From Oscarella lobularis (taxonomy: Eukaryota > Porifera > Homoscleromorpha > Homosclerophorida > Oscarellidae), in the NCBI RefSeq assembly GCF_947507565.1, contig NC_089184.1, forward strand, positions 2,418,001-2,482,000: DNA of 64,000 bases. Reading direction: 5' to 3'. Shown one piece after another: positions 20,164-31,200 of the stretch (within the stretch, counting starts at the first letter, position 1; each line of letters opens with the position of its first letter). A model generated the notes under the pieces. That model was not told where the DNA came from, did not search any database, and saw nothing but the letters and a program-made list of their open reading frames with translations. Position numbers and translations under genes: made by a program.

Positions 20164-22790
20164 TGGAAGATATTGAATCAATAGTCAATATTCAAATGCC
20201 TTTTGAAGAGACAGAGGAAGATCCAAATGAGGCACAGAAAGACGAAGAGAAAGATCTTGGGCAGCAAAAGATCCGAGATCAAGATGACTGGATGAAATTG
20301 TGCCGTCCTCCCAATTCAGCCAATAACTTTGACGAGGACGACACAAGAGATTCCGAGTTTAATCAAGGAGATCTCGCTCACTACAACTGGTCGGAAAAAC
20401 TTGCGCAGTTTCCACCGTTGTCAGAGGCTCCAAAATTTGTGACGGAAGCGCGTAAAAAAAGCACTTTATCTAAAAAGGATCTCGTTGCGGCTGCCGATTC
20501 GAGCCTTCTTCAAGGCAATCAGAAATTAGCGTACGATATTGTTCGCAGCCACAACGAGTTGACAAAAAGCGGCTTCGAATGCAAGCCGCTTCGAATGATT
20601 GTTTGCGGTTCCGCTGGAACCGGAAAGTCATATCTAATAAATTGCATAAAGGAAATGCTCGGAAGCGAATGCATACTTGCAGCACCTACTGGTGTTGCAG
20701 CATTTAATATTGGTGGACAAACGCTCCACTCGCTTCTACGCATTCCTTTGCAGAAGACGTCATTTTCTGACGTTCAAGGACCTTCTCTTAGAGACCTGCA
20801 AGAGAGGTTCGAAGACGTACGATATTTGATCATCGACAAAATGTCGATGGTGGGACGGCATCAGCTGTCACTTATCCACCGGCGCCTCTGCCAAGCGCTG
20901 CCGCAGGGAGCTTGCGAGTCGTTCGGTGGAATATCTGTAATATTTTTCGGAGACATGGGACAGTTGCCACCTGTTGGTGACTCTCCTTTGTACCGAAGCG
21001 CGGCAACCGAAGGATCCGCGACTAATCAAGGCCGTCAGCTGTATATGACATTTGACGTTGTCGTACAGCTGACGAAAATCATTCGCCAGTCCGGTAACGA
21101 CGAGCTACAGATAAAGTTTCGCGACGCCTTGCAAAGGCTTCGCGACGGTTGCCCGTCGTACGAGGACTGGAACGATCTGTATATGTCACGTAACTTTGCA
21201 CGGCACGATCAGCTGGGAGACGTAAAGACGTCTTTCCGCGATGCAGTTCGGCTATTTGCGTGCAGAGAGAATGTAGCTGAGTTCAACTTCAATTGCTTGA
21301 AGAATTCAAACAAACCGGTGGCTGTGATTAACGCCGATCACAACTGCACCGAGGCGAAAAATGACAATGAAGAAGACGCTGGCGGACTTTACGCACGCGT
21401 TCGTCTTTGCGAAGGCGCGCGTGTTATGCTCACATCGAATCTCTGGACCGAGATGGGCTTGATCAACGGATCGATGGGATATGTAGTGGCAATTTTGTAC
21501 CAACCCGGTGCAAAACCGCCAGCACTTCCAACAGCTGTCGTTGTTCAAATGGACAAATACGACGGCCCGACATGGGGCGGAGAACGCTGCGTTCCCATAT
21601 GCCCAATCGAGCGCACATGGCCCAGTTCAACGGGCAATAGAAAGAGTTCATGCAAGCGGCGACAGCTACCAATTCAATTGGCATGGGCTGTCACCGTGCA
21701 CAAATCGCAAGGTCTCACACTAGATCGTGCGGTTATTGACATAGGCAAGCGCGAATTTGCACCTGGAATAACATACGTGGGATTTTCCAGAGTGCGTCAT
21801 ATTAATCATTGCCTAATTCAAGGCTTTGATTACGCTCGAATTTCTAATTTGAGCAAATCAAAAAGCTATAAACAGCGATTGAACGAAGACAAGCGCCTAG
21901 ATGGTCTAGCTAGGCGCACTGAAAAAACGTTTCAATCGTTGGCCGGAAATAGCAACGATACTGTTCCAGATGATATTAAAGAGTTTTTTAAACATCTGGA
22001 AAATGAAGAATCAGTAATTGACAAAGAAGAGCATAGCGATCACACATACAGCAAAAAAATGATCGCAGACAATGACAAAGACACGGACAAAATTGATACT
22101 GGTGCGGTCAAAGTGACTAAGACAGCGGCTAAAAAAGCCCCTGTTCCCAAACCTAAAGGCAAACGTGCGAGTCGTGCCCGCACAAGTGTGCCGTTACCAC
22201 CGGCTGCAAAGAAACGCCGGACCAATACTCCACCGTCTCCGAATCCGTTTCTGCTTCAAATGGGGCGCAAGCGAGAATCGATAGTAGGAGACGGAAAATG
22301 CTACTTTCGAACAGTGTCGAAAGCAGCATTTGGAACCGAAGATCACCATTTGGCACTTCGGTTACAGATTGTTAATTTCATGGCAGAATACAAGTCTGTC
22401 TTTGAAATGTTCTGCTGCAACACGGAATATGAAGCTCACATTTCAAAGCTACGACAAGAAGGAGCTTGGGCAACCCAAGCTGAAATCCACGCAACTGCAA
22501 CACTTTTTCAAATTGACGTCAGTATATTTACATGGATGGGTAAAGAGTGGACGTGGAATACATACAAACAGAGGTTTGATATAACTGTTCCGGCGCTAAT
22601 TAGGCTGCCCGTGAATAGAATAGAGATACAACATTATAGAAACCACTTTGATCTGATTGTACCCATCGATCAAAGTGAGTTGGCTTTGGCTTCTCCACGC
22701 AAAAGTGCAAAAGCGTGCGACAACCCAAAGCTGTTGTGCTCTTCTTTAGCAGCTAATGAAGCTGACCTGCTGATGGCCAATGAACAATAG
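20142..22790 (+). CDS. Helitron polyprotein, PIF1-type helicase with C-terminal OTU domain
   Basis: Helicase motifs are present in order: GSAGTGKSYLI (Walker A, about 20608-20640), APTGVAAFNIGGQTLHSLL, IIDKMSMVGR, FGDMGQLPPVGD, LTKIIRQ, AVTVHKSQGLTLD and YVGFSRV. Walker B normally reads DE.SM; here it is DKMSM, so the catalytic Glu is Lys and ATP hydrolysis is probably lost. After a basic linker, an OTU cysteine-protease domain follows (GDGKCYFRTVS with the Cys, HYRNHFDLIVP with the His, 22290-22660). The reading frame actually extends upstream to about 20043 and is continuous with the HUH part after the second one-base shift. Confidence 0.88.
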   Translation: MVNRIELMEDIESIVNIQMPFEETEEDPNEAQKDEEKDLGQQKIRDQDDWMKLCRPPNSANNFDEDDTRDSEFNQGDLAHYNWSEKLAQFPPLSEAPKFVTEARKKSTLSKKDLVAAADSSLLQGNQKLAYDIVRSHNELTKSGFECKPLRMIVCGSAGTGKSYLINCIKEMLGSECILAAPTGVAAFNIGGQTLHSLLRIPLQKTSFSDVQGPSLRDLQERFEDVRYLIIDKMSMVGRHQLSLIHRRLCQALPQGACESFGGISVIFFGDMGQLPPVGDSPLYRSAATEGSATNQGRQLYMTFDVVVQLTKIIRQSGNDELQIKFRDALQRLRDGCPSYEDWNDLYMSRNFARHDQLGDVKTSFRDAVRLFACRENVAEFNFNCLKNSNKPVAVINADHNCTEAKNDNEEDAGGLYARVRLCEGARVMLTSNLWTEMGLINGSMGYVVAILYQPGAKPPALPTAVVVQMDKYDGPTWGGERCVPICPIERTWPSSTGNRKSSCKRRQLPIQLAWAVTVHKSQGLTLDRAVIDIGKREFAPGITYVGFSRVRHINHCLIQGFDYARISNLSKSKSYKQRLNEDKRLDGLARRTEKTFQSLAGNSNDTVPDDIKEFFKHLENEESVIDKEEHSDHTYSKKMIADNDKDTDKIDTGAVKVTKTAAKKAPVPKPKGKRASRARTSVPLPPAAKKRRTNTPPSPNPFLLQMGRKRESIVGDGKCYFRTVSKAAFGTEDHHLALRLQIVNFMAEYKSVFEMFCCNTEYEAHISKLRQEGAWATQAEIHATATLFQIDVSIFTWMGKEWTWNTYKQRFDITVPALIRLPVNRIEIQHYRNHFDLIVPIDQSELALASPRKSAKACDNPKLLCSSLAANEADLLMANEQ

Positions 22791-23036
22791 TTACGTCGGC
22801 AGGTAAGAGAAGGCACTCCAATGAAATGCCTTCTTGGAGGCATTCCAATGGAATGTCATTGGAATGTCTCCTATAATAACACAAAATTTTGGAAATTTTT
22901 TATACCTCAAAAATTCAACAAATCTTTGCGGCAAATGAAATGAAAAAAGAATGGTGAAAGTCAATGACTAAAGCTTTTTTAAAACTGCAAATCAAGGTTA
23001 GGAAAATATATAAATACCTACGTAGTAATATGAGAC

Positions 23037-23165
23037 ATGTTCTTTACAGTAAATAAATCAATCAAAAAATCAATCAATCAATCAATCAATCAGTCAAAAA
23101 ATCAACCAATCAATCAGTCAAAAAATCAACCAATCAATCAGTCAAAAAATCAATCAATGAATGTA
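23037..23165. repeat. AATC-type simple repeat with a 24-bp higher-order unit
   Basis: (AATC)n followed by three copies of CAATCAGTCAAAAAATCAAC-like units in the Helitron 3' non-coding region, next to an AATAAA motif near 23050. Confidence 0.8.
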
Positions 23166-23352
23166 TTACTTCATGCTGGGGACATGTCGATAGCAACCTC
23201 CTGTGGGAAAAGATTAGCGAAGTGAGCCAAGTGAGCCGATTTCAGCATGTTTATTCAAGACATATTATTACAGACATAAAATTAAAACACAAATAAGCAA
23301 CATATATATATATATATACTTGCTAAACACATAAATAATTAGTCATTCCTAT

Positions 23353-23951
23353 CTAAAGTCCCCCTTCGTCCATCTCCTCCTTCTCCCATTCGTCCATCTT
23401 TTCCTCCTCCTCCTTCTTCTCCTCCTCTTTCTTTTCCTGTTTCTTCTTCTGTTCCACCTCCTTCTGCTCTTCCTTCTCCCCCTTCTTCTCTTCCTTCTTC
23501 TCCTCCTTATTCTCTTCCCTCTTCTCTTCGATCTTCTCTTCCTCCTTATTCTTCTCTTCCTCTTCCTCCTTTTGCACGTCCTCCATCATTTGCTTGCGCT
23601 GGCGACGCTGGCCACCGCCCTGAATGACGTTCAGGGCGGCGGCCAGCATCGTTTCACCTCCGCCGCCAGGGCGGAGGAACCGCCATGATGGGATCACTAT
23701 TTCGAGTGATCCACCATGGCGGCTCGATCGCAAGAAGACGTCGCTAAGGAAAAAAGAAAATATAAAATTTATTCTTTTGCGAGTGATCGCGAAGTCTTAC
23801 TTTCCACGACGCCGACCGCGACCGCTTCCGCGGCGATTTCGACCACGTCGACCTTGGCCACGGCCAAGGCCGCGACCGCGGTCGTCGTTGTCGTCTTCGC
23901 CGCTTCCACGGCCACGGCCGGCGCCGTCCGTTCCCTGTTCAGCTGCCGACA
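23353..23951 (-). CDS. Two-exon gene inside the Helitron: RG-rich protein with Lys/Glu-rich coiled-coil tail
   Basis: Exon 1 starts at ATG 23951 (MSAAEQGTDGAGRGRGSGED..) and is rich in Arg-Gly. A GTAAGA donor near 23801 pairs with a CCTTAG acceptor near 23744 and the frame continues into exon 2, which ends at TAG 23353. Exon 2 carries a short Gly-rich part and then over 80 residues of almost pure Lys/Glu, likely helical. An AATAAA signal lies about 100 bp downstream (23255-23250). Upstream, CACGTG and TTACGTCA boxes could form a promoter. RG-rich tails are common in RNA-binding proteins, but no known family was recognised. It runs opposite to the Helitron genes and lies left of the Helitron 3' end, so it looks like a carried host gene. 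Confidence 0.6.
23610..23722. repeat. Cluster of strong inverted repeats
   Basis: Palindromes lie back to back: GCCCTGAATGACGTTCAGGGC (23625-23645 region), CCGCC.GGGCGG near 23660, and CCATGATGGGATCACT paired with AGTGATCCACCATGG near 23682-23718. They fall within the second exon of the RG-rich gene and also within the Helitron 3' region. Confidence 0.65.
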
Positions 23952-24073
23952 TTGATTCGCGCTATTATCTGAAAATAGATATCTATGCGTGACGTAACAA
24001 TGAAAAGTGTAATCACGTGTTTTATTTATTATTTTTTATTATTTAAAACGGTAAGAGCGGTGGGAGGCTCCTC

Positions 24074-24103
24074 ATGATGGCTATCCAAGCCATCATTATC
24101 TAG
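24074..24103 (+). other. Helitron 3' terminus: hairpin plus CTAG
   Basis: A 9-bp stem (ATGATGGCT/AGCCATCAT) with a 5-nt loop ends 3 nt before CTAG. The next host base is T, matching the A|T target preference of Helitrons. This hairpin acts as the replication terminator in known elements. Confidence 0.75.
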
Positions 24104-24266
24104 TAATATAACGTCATGTATAAACCATGTCACTCATTATACAGAACTGCCGTGTTTCGATTCCGGTTCCAAGCAAATTCAATATTGTGAAGAACTAAAG
24201 GCAGCCTTATACACGTACAAAACACAGGCATATATTTTTCTTCTAACTCACTTCTTTCTCTATCAC

Positions 24267-25030
24267 AAAACAACTGCAGACAATATCATCCAAAAAGATC
24301 CCGGCTTCAGTGCGTAAAACTCTTAGCGTAAACTCCTTTGTGAAGGAGTAATAATTAAATAGCAACTTCACAATTTCTATGTTCTTTTTAAATACTGCTA
24401 GACAGACAACTGTCCACAAACCCTAGAAAAAATATTTCTGCTGAGAGACTACATACTAACGGCCGGGAGTTAAACCTCAACAACTTTTCCTTCATCAGTC
24501 ATAACTTCCAAAAGTATAATTTGGTTTTCCATTTTCTTTGAGATTGAAACTATTTTCTGCACTTCGACTAAGTTATCTTCTTTAACGGCATTAAAGAGTC
24601 GTTTTTCGTTCGTTGAAGCTGTTTCCGTAGGAAGTTTAGGATGGATAAATTCAAATGTAGGACTAGTCGTCTGGAGCTTTTTGCTTGGAGACAAGGAATT
24701 CGACTCTGAATGCAATCACAGCAATTAGTTCCCTATTCAGTATGTAGGAATTATTTCCAAATTCGAAGTACGTCTATGGATCTTATGGGCAACGTAGTGC
24801 TCCTCTTCTAGAACTAGTCTCCCGCACAACTCCGTCCTACCTTTATCATCGAATTCGAAGCCTTCAAGAACGTTTTCGCAAACACTGTAGCCGGTGTAGC
24901 GGCGGTCTTCCAGCACCTTAGCGCTTGGGTTGGCCATCATCAGAGCAGAGCAGGGAGAGCAGAGATTCGAAATCGTAACGCACGTTATGGGAAGCGAAAT
25001 CTCGATCAGGGAGTTGCCAATCTGACTCAA
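24267..25030 (-). CDS. Ankyrin - Roc - COR - Death domain protein, 5' exons
   Basis: Three exons join in phase. The upstream exon (up to 25030 down to 24772) encodes an unrecognised N-terminal segment (VLEDRRYTGYSVCENVLEGF). Exon 24705-24476 adds a linker and the first ankyrin helix (NEKRLFNAVKEDNLVEV). Exon 24422-24267 holds a full ankyrin repeat (TVVCLAVFKKNIEIVKLLF). Exon lengths of 230 and 156 bp keep phase, and the last joins in phase 0 to the exon at 14772 (SQCHTILYSIDIACAIGDEE), across about 9.5 kb that contains the Helitron. The first codon of the gene was not located; the frame is open to 25030 without an ATG there, so another exon may lie upstream. Confidence 0.7.
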
Positions 25031-25254
25031 TCTGACATCGAATATAAAAAGTCTGAGACGGTAAGTGTGCGTAGTCTACTTGTACGTTTTTGGCTGTCAG
25101 AAATGTTTAGATAGGCTCCAGTTGTAGCGGTTATGGAGCTAGGATTTCTCGACCATACATACCAACAATATACATGGTAGCTCTACTTACCTAATTGTCT
25201 GCACGCCTATTTACGGACATACTGTACGTACCTTAAGGCTAAGGCTTACGTAAA

Positions 25255-28200
25255 TTACAGTAGAAGCTTGTAGGCTTTGCTGTATTTAGCGCCAAAGGCC
25301 GCAGCGACTTGATCAAAGGCTTGAAAGAGATCAATGAATTCGTTTTGTTTCTCATATTGCTCCAGTGAAATGCTGCAAACAAAAAGATCTTAGCTTCAGG
25401 CAAAAATGACAACGAAATTTGAAAATACAACCTCAATGCTTTAGTGCAATAATAAAAGTCCTGCAGCCCTCTGAACACTTCTCCAGAAGTCATTCTAAAT
25501 AAACAGATTAATTAATTAATTAATTAATTAATTAATTATTGGGCAAGGACTTTGTAACTAACCCACTCCATTTTTCCAGCGCTTTAACTTGTCCGTGTTT
25601 GAAGAAGTCCAGCACATACGAGCTGTACGTCACGTTGTTCTTTGTTTCCAGAATAGGTAGACCGTTAGACATAATCTACAAAACTATAAATAAGAAAGAA
25701 AAAAGGATTTCGAACGAGATGCGTTCTGACGTCGAAAAACTCTTCAACGTAATAAAAGTCATTGACCCCTCTTTTGTCTCCAGATAGAGCAGAGAACCAT
25801 AGCCGATTCTAATACAAAGAAGACCCAAGACGGTAGTTATATAGTGAACTGGATGTATAAAGGCTCACGTCGTCGTTTCCTGCCTGACGACGAAAGTTGG
25901 ACAGGAGACTATTCCATTCGGTATTCTCTGCTATAGAATCATTGGAAAAGTCTAAGCAGCACCAAGAAAGGAGGTACTCGTTTAGACGAAATGCACTATA
26001 TGCAATACCGATCTTAGACAGAGGAAGAGCGGACCTAGTCAATTTGGTGTCCTCGAAAGGAACAACGGATTTGATATAGTAAGTCGCAATCTCAGTCACT
26101 TCGTTGTTGTGCTTGTCAATGATCTTCTGAATGTCTTCGTCTAACGGCGGCAAAATAATCTAGGCGGATTCTAGTCGACGGAGTAAGTGCTAAAAGATAG
26201 ATTACGACATTACCTGAGATGGAGATCCTCCCTTTCCTCTATTGTGTCTATCGTGACGCTGTTTCACCTTCGGATGAACTTGATGGAGCCCGAAGAGGTA
26301 AGCTAAAACGTGCACCATTCGCCGTAGAGTATCGTCAGAAAGCTTTCCTTGAAAGAAGCGCATATAAGAGAGGGTCGATTAACATGTTTATGAGAGGTCA
26401 TATACGTGAGCGCCAGTTTGCTTCTACGATTCTGTGAAATAATCCTCTTTCGAGAAAACTTACAGCCACGAAGTTGTTCGGATCAACGTAGAACTGGTGA
26501 GTCACTAGTCCCGCCAGCCCTATCGGATGTCCAGAGGGACTCATTAAACCCTTATTATTAATTAAGATCAATCAGTATATGATCACTGGCAAAACATTTG
26601 TACTTTTCTCCTGAGATATTCAATTGCAAGGAGGTAGAAGTGCCTTTGAAGCGGCGCCAGGTCGGCGTTTTCGTAAACGGCCATTGCGTTGTTGAGAACC
26701 GACAGCGTCTGCACATTAGTAGCGCGCCATAGTAGCAATCACTGCAGCGTTACACTGTTCGCTTTTTTAGTTAGTTCATACCTTCCTTTGAGCCTCCTCC
26801 GAAAACGGCGAACCTGATTCGTACATCACCAGACGGAGGATGGTGCTGAAGTCAAGTGAACCACTGCTATGCAAAGACGGCACTCCGGTTGTCATCAATT
26901 GGCAAATCTTTTTCCATGGTACTCCGAAGAAGACTATGTTGCCAACAGGGTCAAAACCGCGTCGGCCTGCTCGACCGCTCATCTAATAGTGTGTAGGTTT
27001 CCAACGCATCAGTTTTTATGTGTGTTCTTACTTGACGAAAACCGAGGCTGTTGAGAAACGGCGAGTCACCAGCAAATACTACAGTCCTACACGGCATGTG
27101 GATGCCAAGAGCTAGTGTGCTCGTCGCCACGACAACCTGCATCGGTAAAAAATTATACGAGATGCTATAAAACAAAATAAAAGTGATTTACTTTGATTGC
27201 GCCTTCTCGGAAGAGTTTTTCAGTCAGCTGCCTCTCTTTCTTAGCCATACCTGAGTGATGGCAGCCAATTCCACGCTGCAGTCCTTCTTTGAACCATGCG
27301 TTTCGAGAGTACTTCAAATACTTTCTCTCCAGTTTAGCAAGGTCCTGTTAATTAAATATGTGTGTTTGTGCAAATGACCGAAACGGCTATCAAGTATTCC
27401 TTTCACCTCTGAAGTCCGGATCTTATTCATATTATAAAAGGAGTACTCTTTTCTACATCTTCTGGGATCGTATTCACTCATGACTGGCTCAGACGCCGAT
27501 TCTTCCTTTTCATCGTCCCATTGAGGGGATCTCTTTTTCTTGCCTTTTAACAGACGGCTATTTAAGAAGCATAAGATAGTACAAACTAGAAGCTTTCCGC
27601 AAAAACTACTTTTGCTTTTCTTCTCGCTTTCGCTTCTTCTTCTCCTCTTTAAGACGTCGTTTTTCATCTTTGTGACGCTGCGCAAGGCTTGGCGTAGACT
27701 CTTCTTCCATGCAAAACAAATCCTCTACTACAGTTTGAACCAAGGTTTCACAACGTTTTCTCTCAAGGCTAAAAAGAACAAAGCCTATATTCACACAAGA
27801 CATGCAGGAGCCCCCTCACCAAAATACAATAACAGGAAGCTTTTCTTCTTCATTTAGCTTAAGAAGCAAATCAGTGATTCCGCCTACAAGCTTTCGAAAT
27901 GAAGAATTCTTATCCAATGCAAGACGCTCATTGCTTGTAGGCTGCAGAGAATTCCACAGCGCTTCGACCTGTGAGAAAAAACTTTTCACTCTCTAAAAAT
28001 TAATTTGCTAGCGCGAGGCTATTAACCTTGCTTTTGTCCGGATCTTTGCTCAATTCCTCAACAAACGTCTTGACCTTCGTTTCATACTCTTTTGCTCCAT
28101 TTCGGCGAATAATTCGCTCTCCACGAAAAAACGCTTCCGGATTATTTGCCTATGAATTGGAGCTGCTTAATGTTCTTTATTGATTAAAGCAGCAAACATC

Positions 28201-31200
28201 TCACACACCGCCAGGGACGCGTTGTGTGGAAACTGTTTACTCATTTCGTCATACAGATGCAGTGTTTCAGCAGCTGACATCGTGAAATCTTCGGGAAACC
28301 CGAAATTAATCATCTGTTAGTAAACGTGAGTGATTCATTTGTAATGATAAATACGCCATGCACGCTCGACACAATACTCGATTAGTGGAGATTGCTGACG
28401 CAGGATGAATGGCGACAACATCTGTTCGAAAAGACTTGCTCTGATCTGGAACAACAATGTATTTCTGTAAGTAGGAAAACCTATCTGACGATTTGTGAAT
28501 CACTGCACAGAACAGGAAAATAAAATCAATCATAAGCTTGGTAAGTCAAAGGCTAACCTAGATGAACTTTTGAAGCCTTGGCTGTTGACTTGTCGCTTTT
28601 CGCTCGCTGAACGGTTTCAGTCCACCTAAACATCACTTAGATAAATGGACGATACGTCTCATTGAAGACGAAGAGAAGCAAACCGTCGAAATCGGTCAGG
28701 ATTGCCAATAGTAGCCGAAAGAGCAAGAAATGGACAAGGAACAAGCAAAAGCAATCGTTCCCAAACCATTCCCCGACCTTCGTCACCCAAGCAATGAACC
28801 TAGAACAAGGTAAAACGGCCTGAAGCGCGTTCCGTCTACTGCCGAACTTGCCTCGTCGAGAATGTCATATTTTACGCGCTGGACCCATTTCTGTGCCACA
28901 ACAGAAAGCAGGAGAATGTCAAAAACCTCTGGCACCGTAACGAGAATCTATGATATTTAATCTAGTGCATAAAGGCTGCAGAATGGTGCAAGTATCTCTA
29001 CCTGACATTTCATTGGATCCAGGCGGTAGTCACGAGTAAACACTCCACAAAGCGTTTTTCCTTCCGGCAGGTCTGCTTTTCTGTGAGCAAATTGGGCGTA
29101 GACGGTTGCTGCCACTTGATTTACCAAGGCCTTCGTCGGCGAAACGTAAACGAGGACGTCGTCGGGATTCGATCGAAGAATCTAAAGAAGTCAAACGTCA
29201 GATATTTATGCACATCAGCGCAATCTGAGCACCTTTTCCATGCAATAAAACGAAATGAATGTTTTTCCAGACGACGTAGGAGCAGAAACGACAACCGACT
29301 CGTTTCTGTCAATAAAATCCATGACTTTTGCCTAAACGAAAAAGGTATAGATTTCTTGATCAAAGACTTAATTAAACAGTGTTTCTAACAAGTTTCACAC
29401 ATTTGAAATATAAAGAAAGTTTCACTTGCTTACCTGCCACTCGTCAGGAATAAACTCCTTGACTCTAGGATCTGGTGCAAGTTTTTTATCACTTTGCATC
29501 ATATGCCCCATGTTCAAAAGCTGAAAACGACAGCAAGCTTCACTTTCGCTCTAAATACATAACTCAAACTTATTGATCCATGCAGCGATAATAAACTTGC
29601 GTGTGATGCTGTCATTTCGCCTTCTAACTTTCCCGCAATCAGGGCTGCATTGGCAGAAAAGCCAAGCTGCTTTACTTCTTTCACAATCTCTCGCTTCAAT
29701 TTCTTATTAATCAAGGATGGATGCTCATCCACGAGTGAGTGAGCGGCCATGAACAAGCGAACTTTCCAAAACAGGCGTTGCTTTTCAATATCTTTGCATA
29801 AAGATATTGAAACTTAACGGCTCAAGAGAATTGACAGCGCAAACATGTTTACCCAGTTCTTTTCGACATAGATCAAATATTCGTTCTCTAGCATGAAACT
29901 GGACTTCTGGATGAGCTTTCTTTACAAAAGCGTCTAGCTCACGTAGTTGTCCTTCCGCCGAAGACGAAGAGGACATCTTGATAAGGGTCGTAAGTTTTTC
30001 TTCTTCCTTATCGATTGCCACCTCTTTAGTTAAAGTAAGAAAACAGCTATTTATTGCTTATAACTACGAACAGCACTAACTATATTTTCTCTTTTGGTTT
30101 TCTTCAATAATTTTTTTGGCTTTAGCGGATTGTTTCTACACAGAGAATCTTCGCTAATGACCATAAAAATTCATGCTGTGCTGTACAGGCTTAGCGCCTT
30201 GCTGACGTTTTCCTTCAAAAAGAAGGGGATGAGAGTTCAGAAGAGTTCCTCCCACCAATGACTCTGCATAATCTTGCAGAAAACTCTTATACTTCGTTTG
30301 ATCTCGGACGGGTGATAGCGTGCTCTTTAGAACTGCGGGAAGAGCTCCCATTCCTATACCCAAGCAACTCTTAACAAGTGTTCATAAGCCAGAAAATAAA
30401 CCGCAAGCACCGTCTGCTATGTATTTTCCAGAGTGCCAATGAAAATCGTCGTGATAGTATCGGTGAGCGCCTGTTGGCGAACTATGCAAAAATTATTAAG
30501 GTATAGGAGAATCACGTCTAAATAAAAGGCACCAATTTACCGGCTTCGAGCGCTTACGGAACACCATTCCTCCTCGTAAGCTAGCTTTGTTTTCATTTCG
30601 CCGACGTAGGCATCGTAAGAAAAAAAACTAGTATTCAGCAGGAGAGGCCTCTTTGTAATCCCAACGTTATGCCTTCTTCTTTCACTTTTGCCTACACTTT
30701 TATGTAAAAGGGCCAGGGCCCCACTCCAGTACGTCATCGAGCGATGACGCACATGAGTGGGACCTTGATAGAAGGAAAAAGATTTGGCTTGCTAACCTAT
30801 ACCGTGAAAGTCGGAACGCAACCAAGCAGGGGCAAGATGGGTAAATGGGCTTTTCGTCTCAGCATCATCGCCCTTGAACTCCAAGCAGCGTGGCCACAAA
30901 GGAATTTCTCGGCTGGAAGACAGAGCTGCTGCGGAACAGATCGCGTTCCACACAACTAGAAGACGAGTTGAAGTAGAATTAGAACCTGTCACGGAGTCAA
31001 TTGGCAGCCTACATATACAGCTAAAGCTGAAGATGAGAGCCTTACTTTGACAAGTTTCAGCTATTGCATCAGAAAGTTTTGCAGGGGACTTTCTAAAAAG
31101 CTGCACTAAACGGCAAAAAAGCCTTCCATCCATAAGGTCCGCGTAGTGCTTTTCGCAATGCGGAAAGCTAAGATCGTGTGCAGCGACCAAGCTCTCGCCA

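Larger units (their letters stand above)
16341..24103 (+). mobile_element. Helitron rolling-circle transposon (minimum extent) inserted in an intron
   Basis: Three consecutive plus-strand frames encode one Rep/helicase polyprotein with a HUH nuclease, a PIF1 helicase and an OTU domain. The 3' end fits the Helitron rule: ATGATGGCT, 5-nt loop, AGCCATCAT, 3 nt, then CTAG at 24100-24103 followed by T. The element sits between two minus-strand exons (24422-24267 and 14772 downwards) that join in phase 0 without it, so it occupies an intron of the ankyrin-Roc-COR-Death gene. OTU domains are typical of Helitron2/Helentron relatives, although the CTAG end is of the classical type. The 5' terminus was not located; it lies at or left of 16341. 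Confidence 0.85.
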
